DNA from: Arthrobacter citreus
GTDB lineage: Bacteria > Bacillota > Bacilli > Bacillales > Bacillaceae_G
Length of the DNA stretch: 64,000 nucleotides
Assembly (NCBI GenBank): GCA_013200995.1
Contig: CP053688.1
Coordinates: 2,046,001-2,110,000 of the forward strand
Direction of reading: 5' to 3'
The notes beneath the pieces were generated by a model, which searched no databases, had not been told where the DNA came from, and saw only the letters and a program-made list of their open reading frames with translations. Of the stretch, positions 35,350-44,104 are shown piece after piece (within the stretch, counting starts at the first letter, position 1; the number at the start of each line of letters is the position of its first letter). The position numbers and the translations under genes were made by a program.

Positions 35350-36482
35350 AAAGTCACCTCATTAAAATTTTTACCTTGTCTAGTAGTGTTAATTACGAAA
35401 AACTCAGGAGTCATTTGGACAAAATCAGCATCTTTTCCAGGTTTTAATGCTCCCTTATGTGTAAGCCCAAACTCTTCAGCTTGGTTTATTGATGTCATTT
35501 GTACTGCTTCTTCTGGAGTACAGCCTGTAAATTTCATAATATTTCTAAATGCTTCATCCATTTTTAAAATACTACCTGCAAGCGTGCCGTCTTCTAATCG
35601 TGCACTTTTGTTTGCTACAAATACAGGTTGTCCACCTAATTCATATTTACCGTCATTAAGACCTTTTGCTCTCATTGCATCGGTAATTACGCTAATTTTT
35701 TTAGCTCCTTTTAATCGGTAAGCAAGCTTAACCATGTCAGGATGTATGTGAATTCCATCAGGTATCAATTCAACCATTACTCGTTCATCTAAAAGTACAT
35801 GTCCTACTGTACCTACTTCACGATGATGCATAGGTCTCATTTGGTTGTATAAATGTGTAGCATGAAAAATATTTCTACCTTCAAAATCTGCACTTACAGC
35901 ATCAGAGTGACCAACAGTTCCAATAACATTTGTTCGTTGCAGCTCTGCTTCTAGCTCTTTTGCACCCTCAACCTCTGGTGCATAAGTAACTAACTTTATT
36001 AATCCTCCCGAAGCTTCTTGCCATTTTTTAAATAATTCTACGTCAGGATTTATAATGTATTCTAGAGGCTGCGCTCCAGCTTTATTTTTATTAACAAATG
36101 GTCCCTCTAAATGAATATATTCAAAATGTGCACCAAGCTCTTTAGCTTCCTTTAATGATCTCAATGCATTTTCTATATTTTCTTTAGACTGAGTCATTGT
36201 AGTTGGAAAAAAGGTTGTAACCCCTTCTTTCATCATTTTGTTACTCATAGTAACCATCGTGTTAGGATCAGCATCCATCGCATCAACATCGTATGCTCCA
36301 TGAATATGAATATCAATCATCCCTGGAATAATAACAGTACCGTTTCCATCAATTATTTCTTCGCCTTCATTTACATAACCGTCCATGTGGCCGATATTAG
36401 AAATTTTTTCGTCATATCGAATGTAACCCTTTTCAATTACTTCTGTGCCCGTATAAATTTTTACATTAATAATTGATTTCAT
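35346..36482 (-). CDS. nagA: N-acetylglucosamine-6-phosphate deacetylase
   Basis: A 378-residue amidohydrolase. Metal ligands HIHGAYD (59-65), LEGPFVN with the catalytic-site Glu (around 126), GHSDA (around 192), ATHLYNQM (209) and DGIHIHPD, plus [10 protein letters not shown] with the catalytic Asp (around 267). It deacetylates GlcNAc-6-P to GlcN-6-P, the step before NagB. An AGAGGAG site precedes the ATG. First gene of the nagABR operon; two NagR-type operators are at 36567 and 36616. Confidence 0.95.
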   Translation of the reverse strand: MKSIINVKIYTGTEVIEKGYIRYDEKISNIGHMDGYVNEGEEIIDGNGTVIIPGMIDIHIHGAYDVDAMDADPNTMVTMSNKMMKEGVTTFFPTTMTQSKENIENALRSLKEAKELGAHFEYIHLEGPFVNKNKAGAQPLEYIINPDVELFKKWQEASGGLIKLVTYAPEVEGAKELEAELQRTNVIGTVGHSDAVSADFEGRNIFHATHLYNQMRPMHHREVGTVGHVLLDERVMVELIPDGIHIHPDMVKLAYRLKGAKKISVITDAMRAKGLNDGKYELGGQPVFVANKSARLEDGTLAGSILKMDEAFRNIMKFTGCTPEEAVQMTSINQAEEFGLTHKGALKPGKDADFVQMTPEFFVINTTRQGKNFNEVTL

Positions 36483-36566
36483 ATACTCTCCTCTTTCCTA
36501 ATTCTAAGAAGTTTATAAATAACCGCATATAGAAAGTAGTGTTTACTTAATCATCATTCACATTCA

Positions 36567-36585
36567 TTTAGATCTATACTAGGAT
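36567..36585. promoter_or_regulatory. NagR operator-like site 1
   Basis: On the minus strand it reads TAGTATAGATCTAAA, like the GntR/NagR dre consensus (GGTATAGA-type half with inverted ATCTA). It is 85 bases upstream of nagA. Confidence 0.5.
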
Positions 36586-36615
36586 TTCTACTTAACCATT
36601 GTATGATATATACTC

Positions 36616-36635
36616 CTAGTTGTCTATACTACCTA
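36616..36635. promoter_or_regulatory. NagR operator-like site 2
   Basis: On the minus strand it reads GGTAGTATAGACAACTAG, the better dre match, with the same TAGTATAGA core as site 1; centres are about 50 bases apart. Confidence 0.55.
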
Positions 36636-36704
36636 TGTTGATTTCATAAAATCGTCATAAAAAATTATGGTATTTTCATTATAAAATAGAATGTAATTTG
36701 CACT

Positions 36705-36860
36705 TATACCCATCTTTATATGGGGGCATTGGTTAAGAAATAGCTTTATAGTCTAATGTCCTTACTCATAAAGGGCTCATGAGCTAAAAACATAGCTTAT
36801 TGACCTATTTTTCTTACTATTAAAGGGGTCAGGAATTCTAAATGACCTATTCACTTATAT
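36705..36860. repeat. Three degenerate copies of a ~52-bp unit between nagA and the MBL gene
   Basis: ATAGCTTTATAGTCTAAT..CTTACTCATAAAGGG (36740-36775) recurs as ATAGCTTATTGACCTATT..CTTACTATTAAAGGG with a constant offset of 52 bases. A weaker upstream copy ends in TATGGGGGCATTGG. Confidence 0.5.
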
Positions 36861-36900
36861 GAAATTAATAATCAGTCAGTTTAATCCCTCTCCCCTCAAA

Positions 36901-36943
36901 AAATAAAAGTATTGGATCGATCCTTAAGGATTAACCAATACTT
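36901..36943 (-). terminator. Terminator overlapping the end of the MBL-fold gene
   Basis: AAGTATTGG pairs with CCAATACTT around a GGATCGATCCTTAAGGATT loop region. The 5' arm on the minus transcript lies within the last six codons. Confidence 0.7.
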
Positions 36944-37811
36944 CTTGTTTTTCAATATATAAGTTATGACCATTTGTTGATAATTCGATATCTCCGTATT
37001 GATCGGTTGTGTATTGCTTGATTCCTAGATGATTTAGCCGCTTCATTACTGATCGATGTGGATGACCAAATAGATTAAATTTATCATACGAGAGAATTGC
37101 TACAGTTGGGTTGACAGCAAATAAAAAAGCTTCTGAAGTTGATGTTGATGAACCATGATGTGGAATTTTTAATACTTGAGCGTCAATATTTTCACTTTTG
37201 ATTAGTCTTTGTTCAGCTTTTCTTTCAATATCTCCAGTCAATAGAATTGAAATGTCTGCATACTTTACTTTTAAAACGATTGAACTATTATTATTTGTAT
37301 AGGATTTTTTCCCACTATTTAATACTGTGATCTCTACATTTGGATCTAGTAAGATCTTCTCATTTAACTTTGCGATGCTAATTGGGATATTCTTTTGAAA
37401 CGCTTCTTTCTTATATAAGTAATAAGAGTGTGAATTATATTTTTTTCCACTATCTAAGATTTTCGATATTTTGACACTATTCATGACTTTTAATAATCCG
37501 CCTATATGATCAATGTCTGGATGTGTACTTACAAGTAGATCAATTGCATTGACATGAAGTCGTTTAAGTTTTTTTATAACAGCTCCACCATGTTCTACAT
37601 CTCCTCCATCAATCAACACTGTCTTTCCATTTGGTAAAATCAATACCATGCTATCGCCTTGACCTACGTCAAAAAAATAAACTAATAAAGGATGCGTAAT
37701 ATAGCCATAATTTGTTGTTCTTGCATCTGTATATAAATTATTACTAAAAAAAACAGTAAAAAAAATAATGATAGAAATTACGAGAGAATAGAGTTTTCGA
37801 TTTTTGTCCAT
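36924..37811 (-). CDS. Secreted ComEC/Rec2-like metallo-beta-lactamase-fold hydrolase
   Basis: A 295-residue protein with a Sec signal or anchor helix (residues 7-27, IISI-type hydrophobic) followed by the stand-alone ComEC C-terminal MBL domain: YFFDVGQGDSMVL (45-57), LIDGGD, STHPDIDHIGG (THxDxDH metal motif, around 95-105), LLTGD (around 193), PHHGSSTS and GHPH. It would act outside the membrane, possibly as a nuclease or phosphodiesterase; the ComEC channel and OB domains are absent, so it is not the DNA translocase. It is monocistronic. Confidence 0.85.
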   Translation of the reverse strand: MDKNRKLYSLVISIIIFFTVFFSNNLYTDARTTNYGYITHPLLVYFFDVGQGDSMVLILPNGKTVLIDGGDVEHGGAVIKKLKRLHVNAIDLLVSTHPDIDHIGGLLKVMNSVKISKILDSGKKYNSHSYYLYKKEAFQKNIPISIAKLNEKILLDPNVEITVLNSGKKSYTNNNSSIVLKVKYADISILLTGDIERKAEQRLIKSENIDAQVLKIPHHGSSTSTSEAFLFAVNPTVAILSYDKFNLFGHPHRSVMKRLNHLGIKQYTTDQYGDIELSTNGHNLYIEKQEVLVNP

Positions 37812-37946
37812 TCACACTTCCTCCTACTATTATTTTCTCATTGCAATTTCAAAAGTATGTATGAGTTCCGTAAAAATAAGTTGGATTTAGAGTATACATC
37901 TTTTGAATATGAAGTTCAAATTGGATCACAGCTCATTATACAATTC

Positions 37947-37982
37947 AAAAAACTGTAAGCAATTTTTCTTACAGTTTTTTAA
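37947..37982 (-). terminator. Terminator of the HAD hydrolase operon
   Basis: AAAAAACTGTAAG pairs with CTTACAGTTTTTT, with a U run on the minus transcript. Confidence 0.85.
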
Positions 37983-38004
37983 CGAATCAATATTCATTTT
38001 TAAG

Positions 38005-38826
38005 TTACTCAAAAACTTCCTCTAATCTTTTTACAACTAGTAAGGATTCGCTAACTTGCATAGTAGTCTGATTTGTAATGTATACTCCATGCATGCCTAA
38101 TTTTAGAGCAGGGGATATTTCATTAATAAAATTGTCTCCAATTGAAACAACTTCGTGTGGTAAAACATTGAATTTATTCATAATATTTTTAAAATGATTT
38201 TCCGTTTCTAGTGGCTTCTTTCCATCTGTAATTTCCAAATGGAACAATCCATTTAAATCAAGTAAATTTAGTAATCGAGTTACATCCTCTCGATCCGAAT
38301 TTGTTAACAAGACTAATTTTTTAGTATCTTTTACTTGCTCTAAAGCTTGTTTTAAACCTTTAATATATGGGATACTAAATTCCTTTGTTGCCATGAACTC
38401 TTTTGTTTTATCATAGCAATGAAATACGTCTTTTGCTCCATAGTGATAGCTTGCCACTAAAGGAATCCACCAACCATCCCCAACAGGTATGTAAGGCAAT
38501 TCATAATTGATCTGATCAAGATAGTTATCTTGTAATTCATCTTTAGACAGAAGCTGACCTTCCCAAGTGAAAACCTGAATCGGCTTTAAAGTAATTGGGT
38601 CTAAAGAAATAATTAAATCATTTTCAGCATCGTAAATTTTTCCAATTGTTAAAGCATGGTCATAATCTTTGATTTTTTCATAGTCCCTCAAAAAGGAATC
38701 ACGTTTTTCTGGACTAACTTCATTTGCTAGTAGTTTAGCATAGTAATCGTAATGTGTTGTTCCGTCATATAAAGTACCATCTAAATCAAAAACTAATACT
38801 TTTGAATTCATTAATAAGTTATGCAT
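38005..38826 (-). CDS. HAD-superfamily hydrolase, subfamily I
   Basis: A 273-residue HAD protein with motif I DLDGTLYDG (14-22), motif II LLTNSDREDV (around 172) and motif III/IV with K-PLETENH and VSIGDNFINEISPA (about 228-241). A long insert with helical content (25-150) forms the cap. The substrate is unknown. AAGGAG lies six bases before ATG 38826. It follows the membrane-anchored hypothetical gene by ten bases, so they form one operon. Confidence 0.82.
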   Translation of the reverse strand: MHNLLMNSKVLVFDLDGTLYDGTTHYDYYAKLLANEVSPEKRDSFLRDYEKIKDYDHALTIGKIYDAENDLIISLDPITLKPIQVFTWEGQLLSKDELQDNYLDQINYELPYIPVGDGWWIPLVASYHYGAKDVFHCYDKTKEFMATKEFSIPYIKGLKQALEQVKDTKKLVLLTNSDREDVTRLLNLLDLNGLFHLEITDGKKPLETENHFKNIMNKFNVLPHEVVSIGDNFINEISPALKLGMHGVYITNQTTMQVSESLLVVKRLEEVFE

Positions 38827-38836
38827 TTGCGACTCC

Positions 38837-39565
38837 TTAGCTGTCTTTGTCTTTTACATCCAGAATAAAATTAAATGTCTGTTTTTCGTCATTTAAATTA
38901 AATTCATAAAATATTTTATACATACCCGCTTTAGGTAAATCAAGTTCATAGTTTACTTTAGAATTTTTATCTGGATTATTTACTTGTTTAAAATACGTTC
39001 CATCTTCATTAATAATATAAAATTGGTGATTTGTAAAATTCGAACGTTTTTTAAACTGTTCAAAATCAAATGTTATTTGACTCTTTGTTTTTGGTAGGAT
39101 CGATGTATATAACAACGAGACTGTATAATCATCATACTTCTTAGTCAAAATTGCTGTAGGAAATACTTCATCGGTTTTATCCTTTTGTTTTTGAAAAATC
39201 TTCGTATCAAGCGTCTGATTATTTAAAAATACACTTACAAAATATGGAACATTTTTCTTAAAGGCATACTTAAATGTAAATTGATTATTTCCGTTATATT
39301 CAGGGGTAATTATTTTATAAGATTTTAAGTCGTCCGTAGTAATAAATATTTTAATTTTGTCGCGCTGCAGTATACTCATTGATCTAGAAGCCACACTTAC
39401 TTCTTGCCTAATATTTTTCGTGGTAAGATTCCATTTAACCTTTTGGACTTTAAGTGAGTTAGCCTGACTTCCATTTGATAGTATACTATGGTTAACTAAG
39501 CGGTTACTAATTAATAAGATAATAAGGATAGCTATACATAGAGTTGCAATAAATCGAAATTTCAT
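38837..39565 (-). CDS. Membrane-anchored extracellular protein, hypothetical
   Basis: A 242-residue protein with an N-terminal signal anchor (residues 5-23, FIATLCIAILIILLIS). The rest is beta-rich and extracytoplasmic, with two similar-looking halves: an aromatic/charged first half (KIFITTDDLKSYKII) and a second half ending LDLPKAGMYKIFYEFNLNDEKQTFNFILDV, which looks like an Ig-like or YtkA-type sandwich. No named family is certain. An AGGGAGAAT site precedes the ATG, and it is cotranscribed with the HAD gene. Function unknown. Confidence 0.6.
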   Translation of the reverse strand: MKFRFIATLCIAILIILLISNRLVNHSILSNGSQANSLKVQKVKWNLTTKNIRQEVSVASRSMSILQRDKIKIFITTDDLKSYKIITPEYNGNNQFTFKYAFKKNVPYFVSVFLNNQTLDTKIFQKQKDKTDEVFPTAILTKKYDDYTVSLLYTSILPKTKSQITFDFEQFKKRSNFTNHQFYIINEDGTYFKQVNNPDKNSKVNYELDLPKAGMYKIFYEFNLNDEKQTFNFILDVKDKDS

Positions 39566-39863
39566 AGATCATTCTCCCTTAAATAGTTAAAATTAACAAT
39601 TTTTTGTCATTTCGAGAAAGTTCAATTTCATATTGTAAACTCTTTCATTATTCAATTACCTATGCAATAATTAAAATTCGCCATAAATTATCTGTATTGG
39701 TTAATTTTGTCTATAATTTTTTCTATATTTATTAACTACTACGTTCGACTTACATTTTCCTTTAAGTAGCTTTATAAATTAGAATGTTTTTTATTTAAAT
39801 GTAGAGACTAAATTACTGATAAAGGATGGGCTATTCAATTAAGTTTTTAAGGAGGATATTTAA
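39566..39863. other. Intergenic region upstream of deoD
   Basis: About 300 bases between divergent genes. Apart from promoter-like A/T blocks and the AAGGAGG site at 39850, nothing was recognised; no purine riboswitch motif was seen. Confidence 0.4.
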
Positions 39864-40571
39864 ATGAGTATACATATTGGCGCAGAACAAGGCGCGATTG
39901 CGGATAAAATTTTATTACCTGGTGACCCTTTAAGAGCAAAATATATCGCTGAAACATTTTTAGAAGATGTTGTCTGCTATAATGAAGTACGTGGCATGCT
40001 TGGTTTTACTGGTACATACAAAGGTCAAAGAATTTCCGTTCAAGGTACTGGAATGGGAATACCTTCAATCGGAATTTATGTAAATGAGCTGATTAATAGC
40101 TATGGTGTAAAAACATTAATTCGCGTAGGTACTTGTGGCGGGCTTCAAAAAGATGTAAAAATTCGTGATGTTATTATAGCGATGACTACATGTACAGATT
40201 CAAATATGAATCGTCAAACATTCCCTGGGTTCGATTATTCTCCATGTGCTAGCTTTGATTTACTTAAGAAAGCATATGATGGCGCAATTAATAAAGGATT
40301 AAATGTAAAAGTAGGAAATATTTTAACGTCAGATATATTCTACCGAGATAGTATGGACATGTATGAAAAATTAGGAGAATACGGTGTTTTGGCTGTAGAA
40401 ATGGAAACAACAGCTTTATATACAATAGCTGCTAAACATAGTGTAGATGCACTTACTGTTTTAACAGTAAGCGATCACATCTTCACTGGTGAAGAGACAT
40501 CTGCACAAGAAAGACAAACAACTTTCAATGATATGATTGTTATTGCTTTAGATGCTGCGATTGCTGAATAG
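39864..40571 (+). CDS. deoD: Purine nucleoside phosphorylase DeoD
   Basis: A 235-residue hexameric-type [33 protein letters not shown] with the phosphate-binding GDPLRAK (residues 20-26), RVGTCGG (around 87), VEMETTALY (about 178) and [19 protein letters not shown] with the catalytic Asp. It phosphorolyses (deoxy)adenosine/guanosine/inosine to base and ribose-1-P in the cytoplasm. AAGGAGG precedes the ATG. Monocistronic, with a strong terminator. Confidence 0.96.
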   Translation: MSIHIGAEQGAIADKILLPGDPLRAKYIAETFLEDVVCYNEVRGMLGFTGTYKGQRISVQGTGMGIPSIGIYVNELINSYGVKTLIRVGTCGGLQKDVKIRDVIIAMTTCTDSNMNRQTFPGFDYSPCASFDLLKKAYDGAINKGLNVKVGNILTSDIFYRDSMDMYEKLGEYGVLAVEMETTALYTIAAKHSVDALTVLTVSDHIFTGEETSAQERQTTFNDMIVIALDAAIAE

Positions 40572-40589
40572 TTCAGAAATATTTATATA

Positions 40590-40637
40590 AAAAAAGGATG
40601 ACTCTTTAGTTAAAATACTTATGAGTCATCCTTTTTT
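40590..40637 (+). terminator. deoD terminator
   Basis: AAAAAAGGATGACTC pairs with GAGTCATCCTTTTTT. Confidence 0.9.
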
Positions 40638-40659
40638 AATTAGTTAAGCGACGAAAACA

Positions 40660-40762
40660 CGAACACTATGTGAACTATATTGATAAAGCTGTGAACTCCG
40701 TTGATATAGATCTAATTCTCGTTGATATATTACTAAAACAGGTTGATATATCACTTTTTCAG
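40660..40762. repeat. Family A tandem array, second locus: four 21-bp units
   Basis: Units start at 40679, 40700, 40721 and 40742, each exactly 21 bp, with core (A/G)TTGATA(T/A). The leader CGAACACTATGTGAACT directly before the first unit is the same as at 33411 apart from one base. The array lies between the deoD terminator and bdbC. Confidence 0.8.
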
Positions 40763-40892
40763 CTTAGACGACAAAGGCCTGCTTTTTTTATGTAACCAAT
40801 AAAGTTAAAACTTATATCTCGTTTTAATACCACTTTATGGCCAATCAAAGGTACAATAATATTATCGAATTTCAACATAAGGATGGTAAAGA

Positions 40893-41306
40893 ATGAAGAA
40901 ACATCAATCAATCTTATTTTTCACTTGGATTGTAAGCATTATTGCAACACTAGGCAGTTTATCTTTTTCCATTATTAATCATTGGACACCTTGTTCATTA
41001 TGCTGGTATCAGCGAATTTTCATGTATCCAATTGTTTTTATTATCGGTATTGCCGTTTATAAAAATAAAGTAAAAGATGTTATTTATGTTTTACCATTAT
41101 CATTAATTGGTATGTGCATTTCAATCTATCATATTTTAATTCAAAAAGTTCCTGCTATGAAGGAAACGGCAACTCAATGTGGACCTGTTCCTTGTACTGG
41201 CGACTATTTAAATTGGTTTGGTTTTATTACAATTCCGATGTTAGCGTTTGTTGCTTTTCTACTTATTAATATTTGCTGTATTTCTTTATTACGAAAATCA
41301 AACTAA
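40893..41306 (+). CDS. bdbC: Disulfide formation protein BdbC (DsbB family)
   Basis: A 137-residue membrane thiol oxidase with four helices (about 8-28, 39-58, 67-83 and 110-132). It has both cysteine pairs: CSLCWYQR (34-41, next to TM2) and CGPVPC (92-97) in the second extracellular loop. It re-oxidises a BdbD-type partner and passes electrons to quinone, needed for disulfides in exported proteins and competence. No bdbD is adjacent. The stop overlaps the convergent DUF72 gene stop by four bases. Confidence 0.92.
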   Translation: MKKHQSILFFTWIVSIIATLGSLSFSIINHWTPCSLCWYQRIFMYPIVFIIGIAVYKNKVKDVIYVLPLSLIGMCISIYHILIQKVPAMKETATQCGPVPCTGDYLNWFGFITIPMLAFVAFLLINICCISLLRKSN

Positions 41307-42151
41307 AACAATTCGAGCTGTTCGGTAGATGAAGGTCCAAATTCAATACCTAGCAGCTTCATTAATTGTTTTGCATTATCCGCTGCATCTCCACCAGAGT
41401 TATTATTAAAAAGAACACATATTTCTTTTGTATTTTTTGCTAATTGTTCAATTCTTGCTACCCATTCAAAAAGCTCTTCTTCGTTATAACGATATAAATA
41501 CCGTACTTCTCGCCAATTATCTTGTCCGTTATGATTCCATCCATATATGTTTCGTCCATGAAAACGGATTAAAGTTAAATTCGGATTTGTTGGGTGTAGT
41601 ACAATTGGTATACTTCCATTTCCCGCTTGAGGCTCATCGCAAATTGAATGAATCCATCCTTCATCTTCCATAAATTTTAAAGTTTGATCATAAAATTGAG
41701 GATAAAACCATGATTGATTTCGAAATTCTAAAATTGCCGGAAGTCCTTTCAGTTTACTTTTCATAATTCGAAGCAATTCAACATTTTCTTTCTTGCAATT
41801 AAACCAAGGTGGAAATTGAAATAATATTCCTTTTAATTTATTTGCTTCAATTAAAGGTTGAATTGATTCTAAAAATGGTGTTAATAGTAATATTTGTTCC
41901 TCTTTCGAATAATTTTGTCTTGAATGACCGGTTATACCGCCATAAGCTTTAACAATAAATGAAAAATCTGAAGTAGTTTGATTCACCCATTTATGATAGT
42001 TTGATTGCGGCATGATACTATAATAAGAAGAATCTATTTCAACAATTGGAAAATGGGTGCAATATTGTCTTAATTTTTTGGATGAGTGGATCCGGTCAGG
42101 GTATAAACTATCATGGTCCCCCCACCCAGTAACTCCTATTTTTATTTCCAT
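41303..42151 (-). CDS. DUF72 family protein (YunF/YecE-like)
   Basis: ATG 42151 (MEIKIGVTGWGDHDSLY) with TTGGAGAG upstream. The 282-residue protein has the DUF72 TIM-barrel pattern: VTGWGDHDSLYP, FPIVEIDSSYYSIM, FSFIVKAYGGITGH, ILFQFPPWF, ILEFRNQSWF, RFHGRNI and CVLFNNNSGGDAADNAKQL. The family has no assigned biochemical reaction. It is cytoplasmic and monocistronic, converging on bdbC with overlapping stop codons. Confidence 0.88.
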   Translation of the reverse strand: MEIKIGVTGWGDHDSLYPDRIHSSKKLRQYCTHFPIVEIDSSYYSIMPQSNYHKWVNQTTSDFSFIVKAYGGITGHSRQNYSKEEQILLLTPFLESIQPLIEANKLKGILFQFPPWFNCKKENVELLRIMKSKLKGLPAILEFRNQSWFYPQFYDQTLKFMEDEGWIHSICDEPQAGNGSIPIVLHPTNPNLTLIRFHGRNIYGWNHNGQDNWREVRYLYRYNEEELFEWVARIEQLAKNTKEICVLFNNNSGGDAADNAKQLMKLLGIEFGPSSTEQLELF

Positions 42152-42279
42152 AATTCTCTCCAATAGCTCATTGATTATTAATAATTAATTATTTCTATTT
42201 TTCATTAAAATAAACGATATAGTCTGATATAATGACTTAAGTATATACTTATTTTAGTAGAAATTGGAGTAAAGTGTAA

Positions 42280-43512
42280 ATGATTAACGAGACAATACAA
42301 GAACTAAAAGAGAAAATTGCTGAACTTGAAGAAAAAGTAATATCATATGAATCTATTTTAAATACAATTACTTCTGGGTCTATCTTTTCAAATAACACTC
42401 GTGAATTATCTAGCTCAAATCAGTTAACTAGAAATACAGATATTCGTAATTCCATTAACGAACTTCCATTACACACTAAATACTCGATCTTTTTTGCGAA
42501 TAGTAAAAGAACTTTACAATCGATTTACGATGCTTTACCGCACCATATTTTATTTATAGATAAAAACGGTATTATTACGTTATACAATCAGCAGGTTGCG
42601 AATGATTTTAGAATCACTAAATACGAACTGATTGGTAGACATATTAGAAATTTGTTAAAAATAGAAGATAAAGAGATTTGTTTGCTTCAAACACTATATA
42701 CCGGCGAAGAATTTTATAATAAAGAAATTTTAAATATTAACTACGGCATCATTAACACTCGTATTATCCGTGACATTAATGGTGAAATCTTAAGAGTGAT
42801 CGGTATTTTTCATAATTTAAACGAAGCAAGAGAATCTGAAAAACTAGCTATGTCAGGGAGAATTGCTGCAGGGATTGCCCACGAAGTTCGCAATCCACTT
42901 ACGACAGTGAGAGGGTATTTACAATTTTTACAAGAAGAAGCCCCACCTCATTATAAGCAATTATTTAATGATCTTCTGATTCCAGAATTAGACAGAGCAA
43001 ATGGCATAATCACTGATTTTTTATCAATTACAAAGAATGCAAACTATAAACCAGAGGCAATTAAGATTAATGATTTTATATCAAATCATATAAAACAGTT
43101 ATTATTCAGTGAGACATTTTTAAATAACGTAAAATTTAAATTTTTCTTATCTGAAGATTTAATAGCAACACATATATTTTTTGATAAGAATCAACTCGTT
43201 CAAGTATTTTTAAACTTATTTCAAAATGCATTAGATGCGAAAAAAGAAGAGTTACTGATCATTAATATTGCTACTTTTATCGATGAAGATATCATTTATA
43301 TTACCTTTAAAGATAATGGTACAGGAATTCCTTCTGCTGACTTACCATATATATTTGATCCTTTCTTTTCGACGAAAGATGACGGTACCGGACTTGGTTT
43401 ACCATTAACAAAAAAACTGATTCAAAATCATAACGGCACGATTTCAGTACTAAGTGGAGATAATGGAACTACCTTTACAATTACATTACCTATTAAGTGC
43501 ACTGCTGTTTAA
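42280..43512 (+). CDS. Soluble PAS-domain sensor histidine kinase (sporulation-kinase type)
   Basis: A 410-residue protein with no membrane helix. Residues 1-30 form a coiled coil, 80-180 a PAS domain (LPHHILFIDKNGIITLYNQQVANDF), then the H box MSGRIAAGIAHEVRNPLTTVRGYLQFL with His201, N box (VFLNLFQNALDAKKEE), G1 (FKDNGTGIPSADLPYIFDPFFSTK) and G2 (DGTGLGLPLTKKLI). The HEVRNPLTT box is that of KinA-E phosphorelay kinases. No partner regulator is adjacent. It probably feeds Spo0F; which kinase orthologue it is cannot be told. Confidence 0.88.
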   Translation: MINETIQELKEKIAELEEKVISYESILNTITSGSIFSNNTRELSSSNQLTRNTDIRNSINELPLHTKYSIFFANSKRTLQSIYDALPHHILFIDKNGIITLYNQQVANDFRITKYELIGRHIRNLLKIEDKEICLLQTLYTGEEFYNKEILNINYGIINTRIIRDINGEILRVIGIFHNLNEARESEKLAMSGRIAAGIAHEVRNPLTTVRGYLQFLQEEAPPHYKQLFNDLLIPELDRANGIITDFLSITKNANYKPEAIKINDFISNHIKQLLFSETFLNNVKFKFFLSEDLIATHIFFDKNQLVQVFLNLFQNALDAKKEELLIINIATFIDEDIIYITFKDNGTGIPSADLPYIFDPFFSTKDDGTGLGLPLTKKLIQNHNGTISVLSGDNGTTFTITLPIKCTAV

Positions 43513-43535
43513 TAAGGAATAGTATCTTAGAATAC

Positions 43536-43566
43536 AAGCTGTCGAACCCTTCGATGGCTTTTTATT
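43536..43566 (+). terminator. Terminator of the PAS kinase
   Basis: AAGCTGTCGAA pairs (two G-U) with TTCGATGGCTT, then TTTATT. Confidence 0.7.
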
Positions 43567-43784
43567 ATGGCAATTTATTTAAGGGGGTATCTTTGCGGCG
43601 TTTTTCAATTAAAGTTGATTTTGGGATCTTCATTTATAGATATTTAGTAGAAGTCTTCATTATATTAGTAGCATTTGAAAGAATTAGAGGAAACTTTTCA
43701 CTTTTCCATTATTGTGCATCTACTTTTAAAGCGAGATACCCTAACCGGTATAGGTATTATCTTATCTATTTTAGGATCCTCTCG

Positions 43785-44021
43785 TATTTATTTGCAGTTT
43801 TGCTAATTTTATTTGCACTGTTCATTTTCTTTTATGCACTTCTCATTGTTCTATAAGCATGCCGACCACTTATTTGTACATTTCACTGTTTTATTTGCAC
43901 TTTCCACTGTTTTATTTGCATGCCGATTTCTTATTTGCACTTTTCAAAGTTTATTTGCACGCCGAGTTCTTATTTGCACGTTTCACAGTTCTAATTTTCA
44001 CATTCAACGTTCTAATCGTTT
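43785..44021. repeat. Family B tandem array, long locus: about eleven 19-22-bp units
   Basis: The (T)TTATTTGCA core (a few copies decayed to TATGCA, TAAGCA or TTTTCA) ends at 43796, 43817, 43838, 43859, 43878, 43899, 43920, 43939, 43959, 43978 and 44000. Spacings are mostly 21, with some 19, 20 and 22. The inter-core bases alternate between TTTCACTG-like and GCCGA(C/T/G)-like halves. The array lies between converging genes and causes hydrophobic, LFALL-type false ORFs. Confidence 0.82.
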
Positions 44022-44059
44022 ATTTCTAATACTTTTCTTGTATCTATCTTCTATAAAAC

Positions 44060-44104
44060 AAAAAAGAAGATGCCCCTTTACAAATCTGGGACATCCTCTT
44101 TTTT
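44060..44104 (-). terminator. Terminator of the quinone oxidoreductase
   Basis: AGAGGATGTCCC pairs with GGGGCATCTTCT on the minus transcript, then a U run. It overlaps the stop codon. Confidence 0.82.

Noticed and set aside
43497..43856. 119-codon plus-strand ORF after the PAS kinase, with an internal TTG behind AAGGGGG
   Set aside because: It overlaps the kinase end and its terminator, and its hydrophobic tail is generated by the family B repeats. The internal TTG start cannot be excluded but shows no family resemblance.
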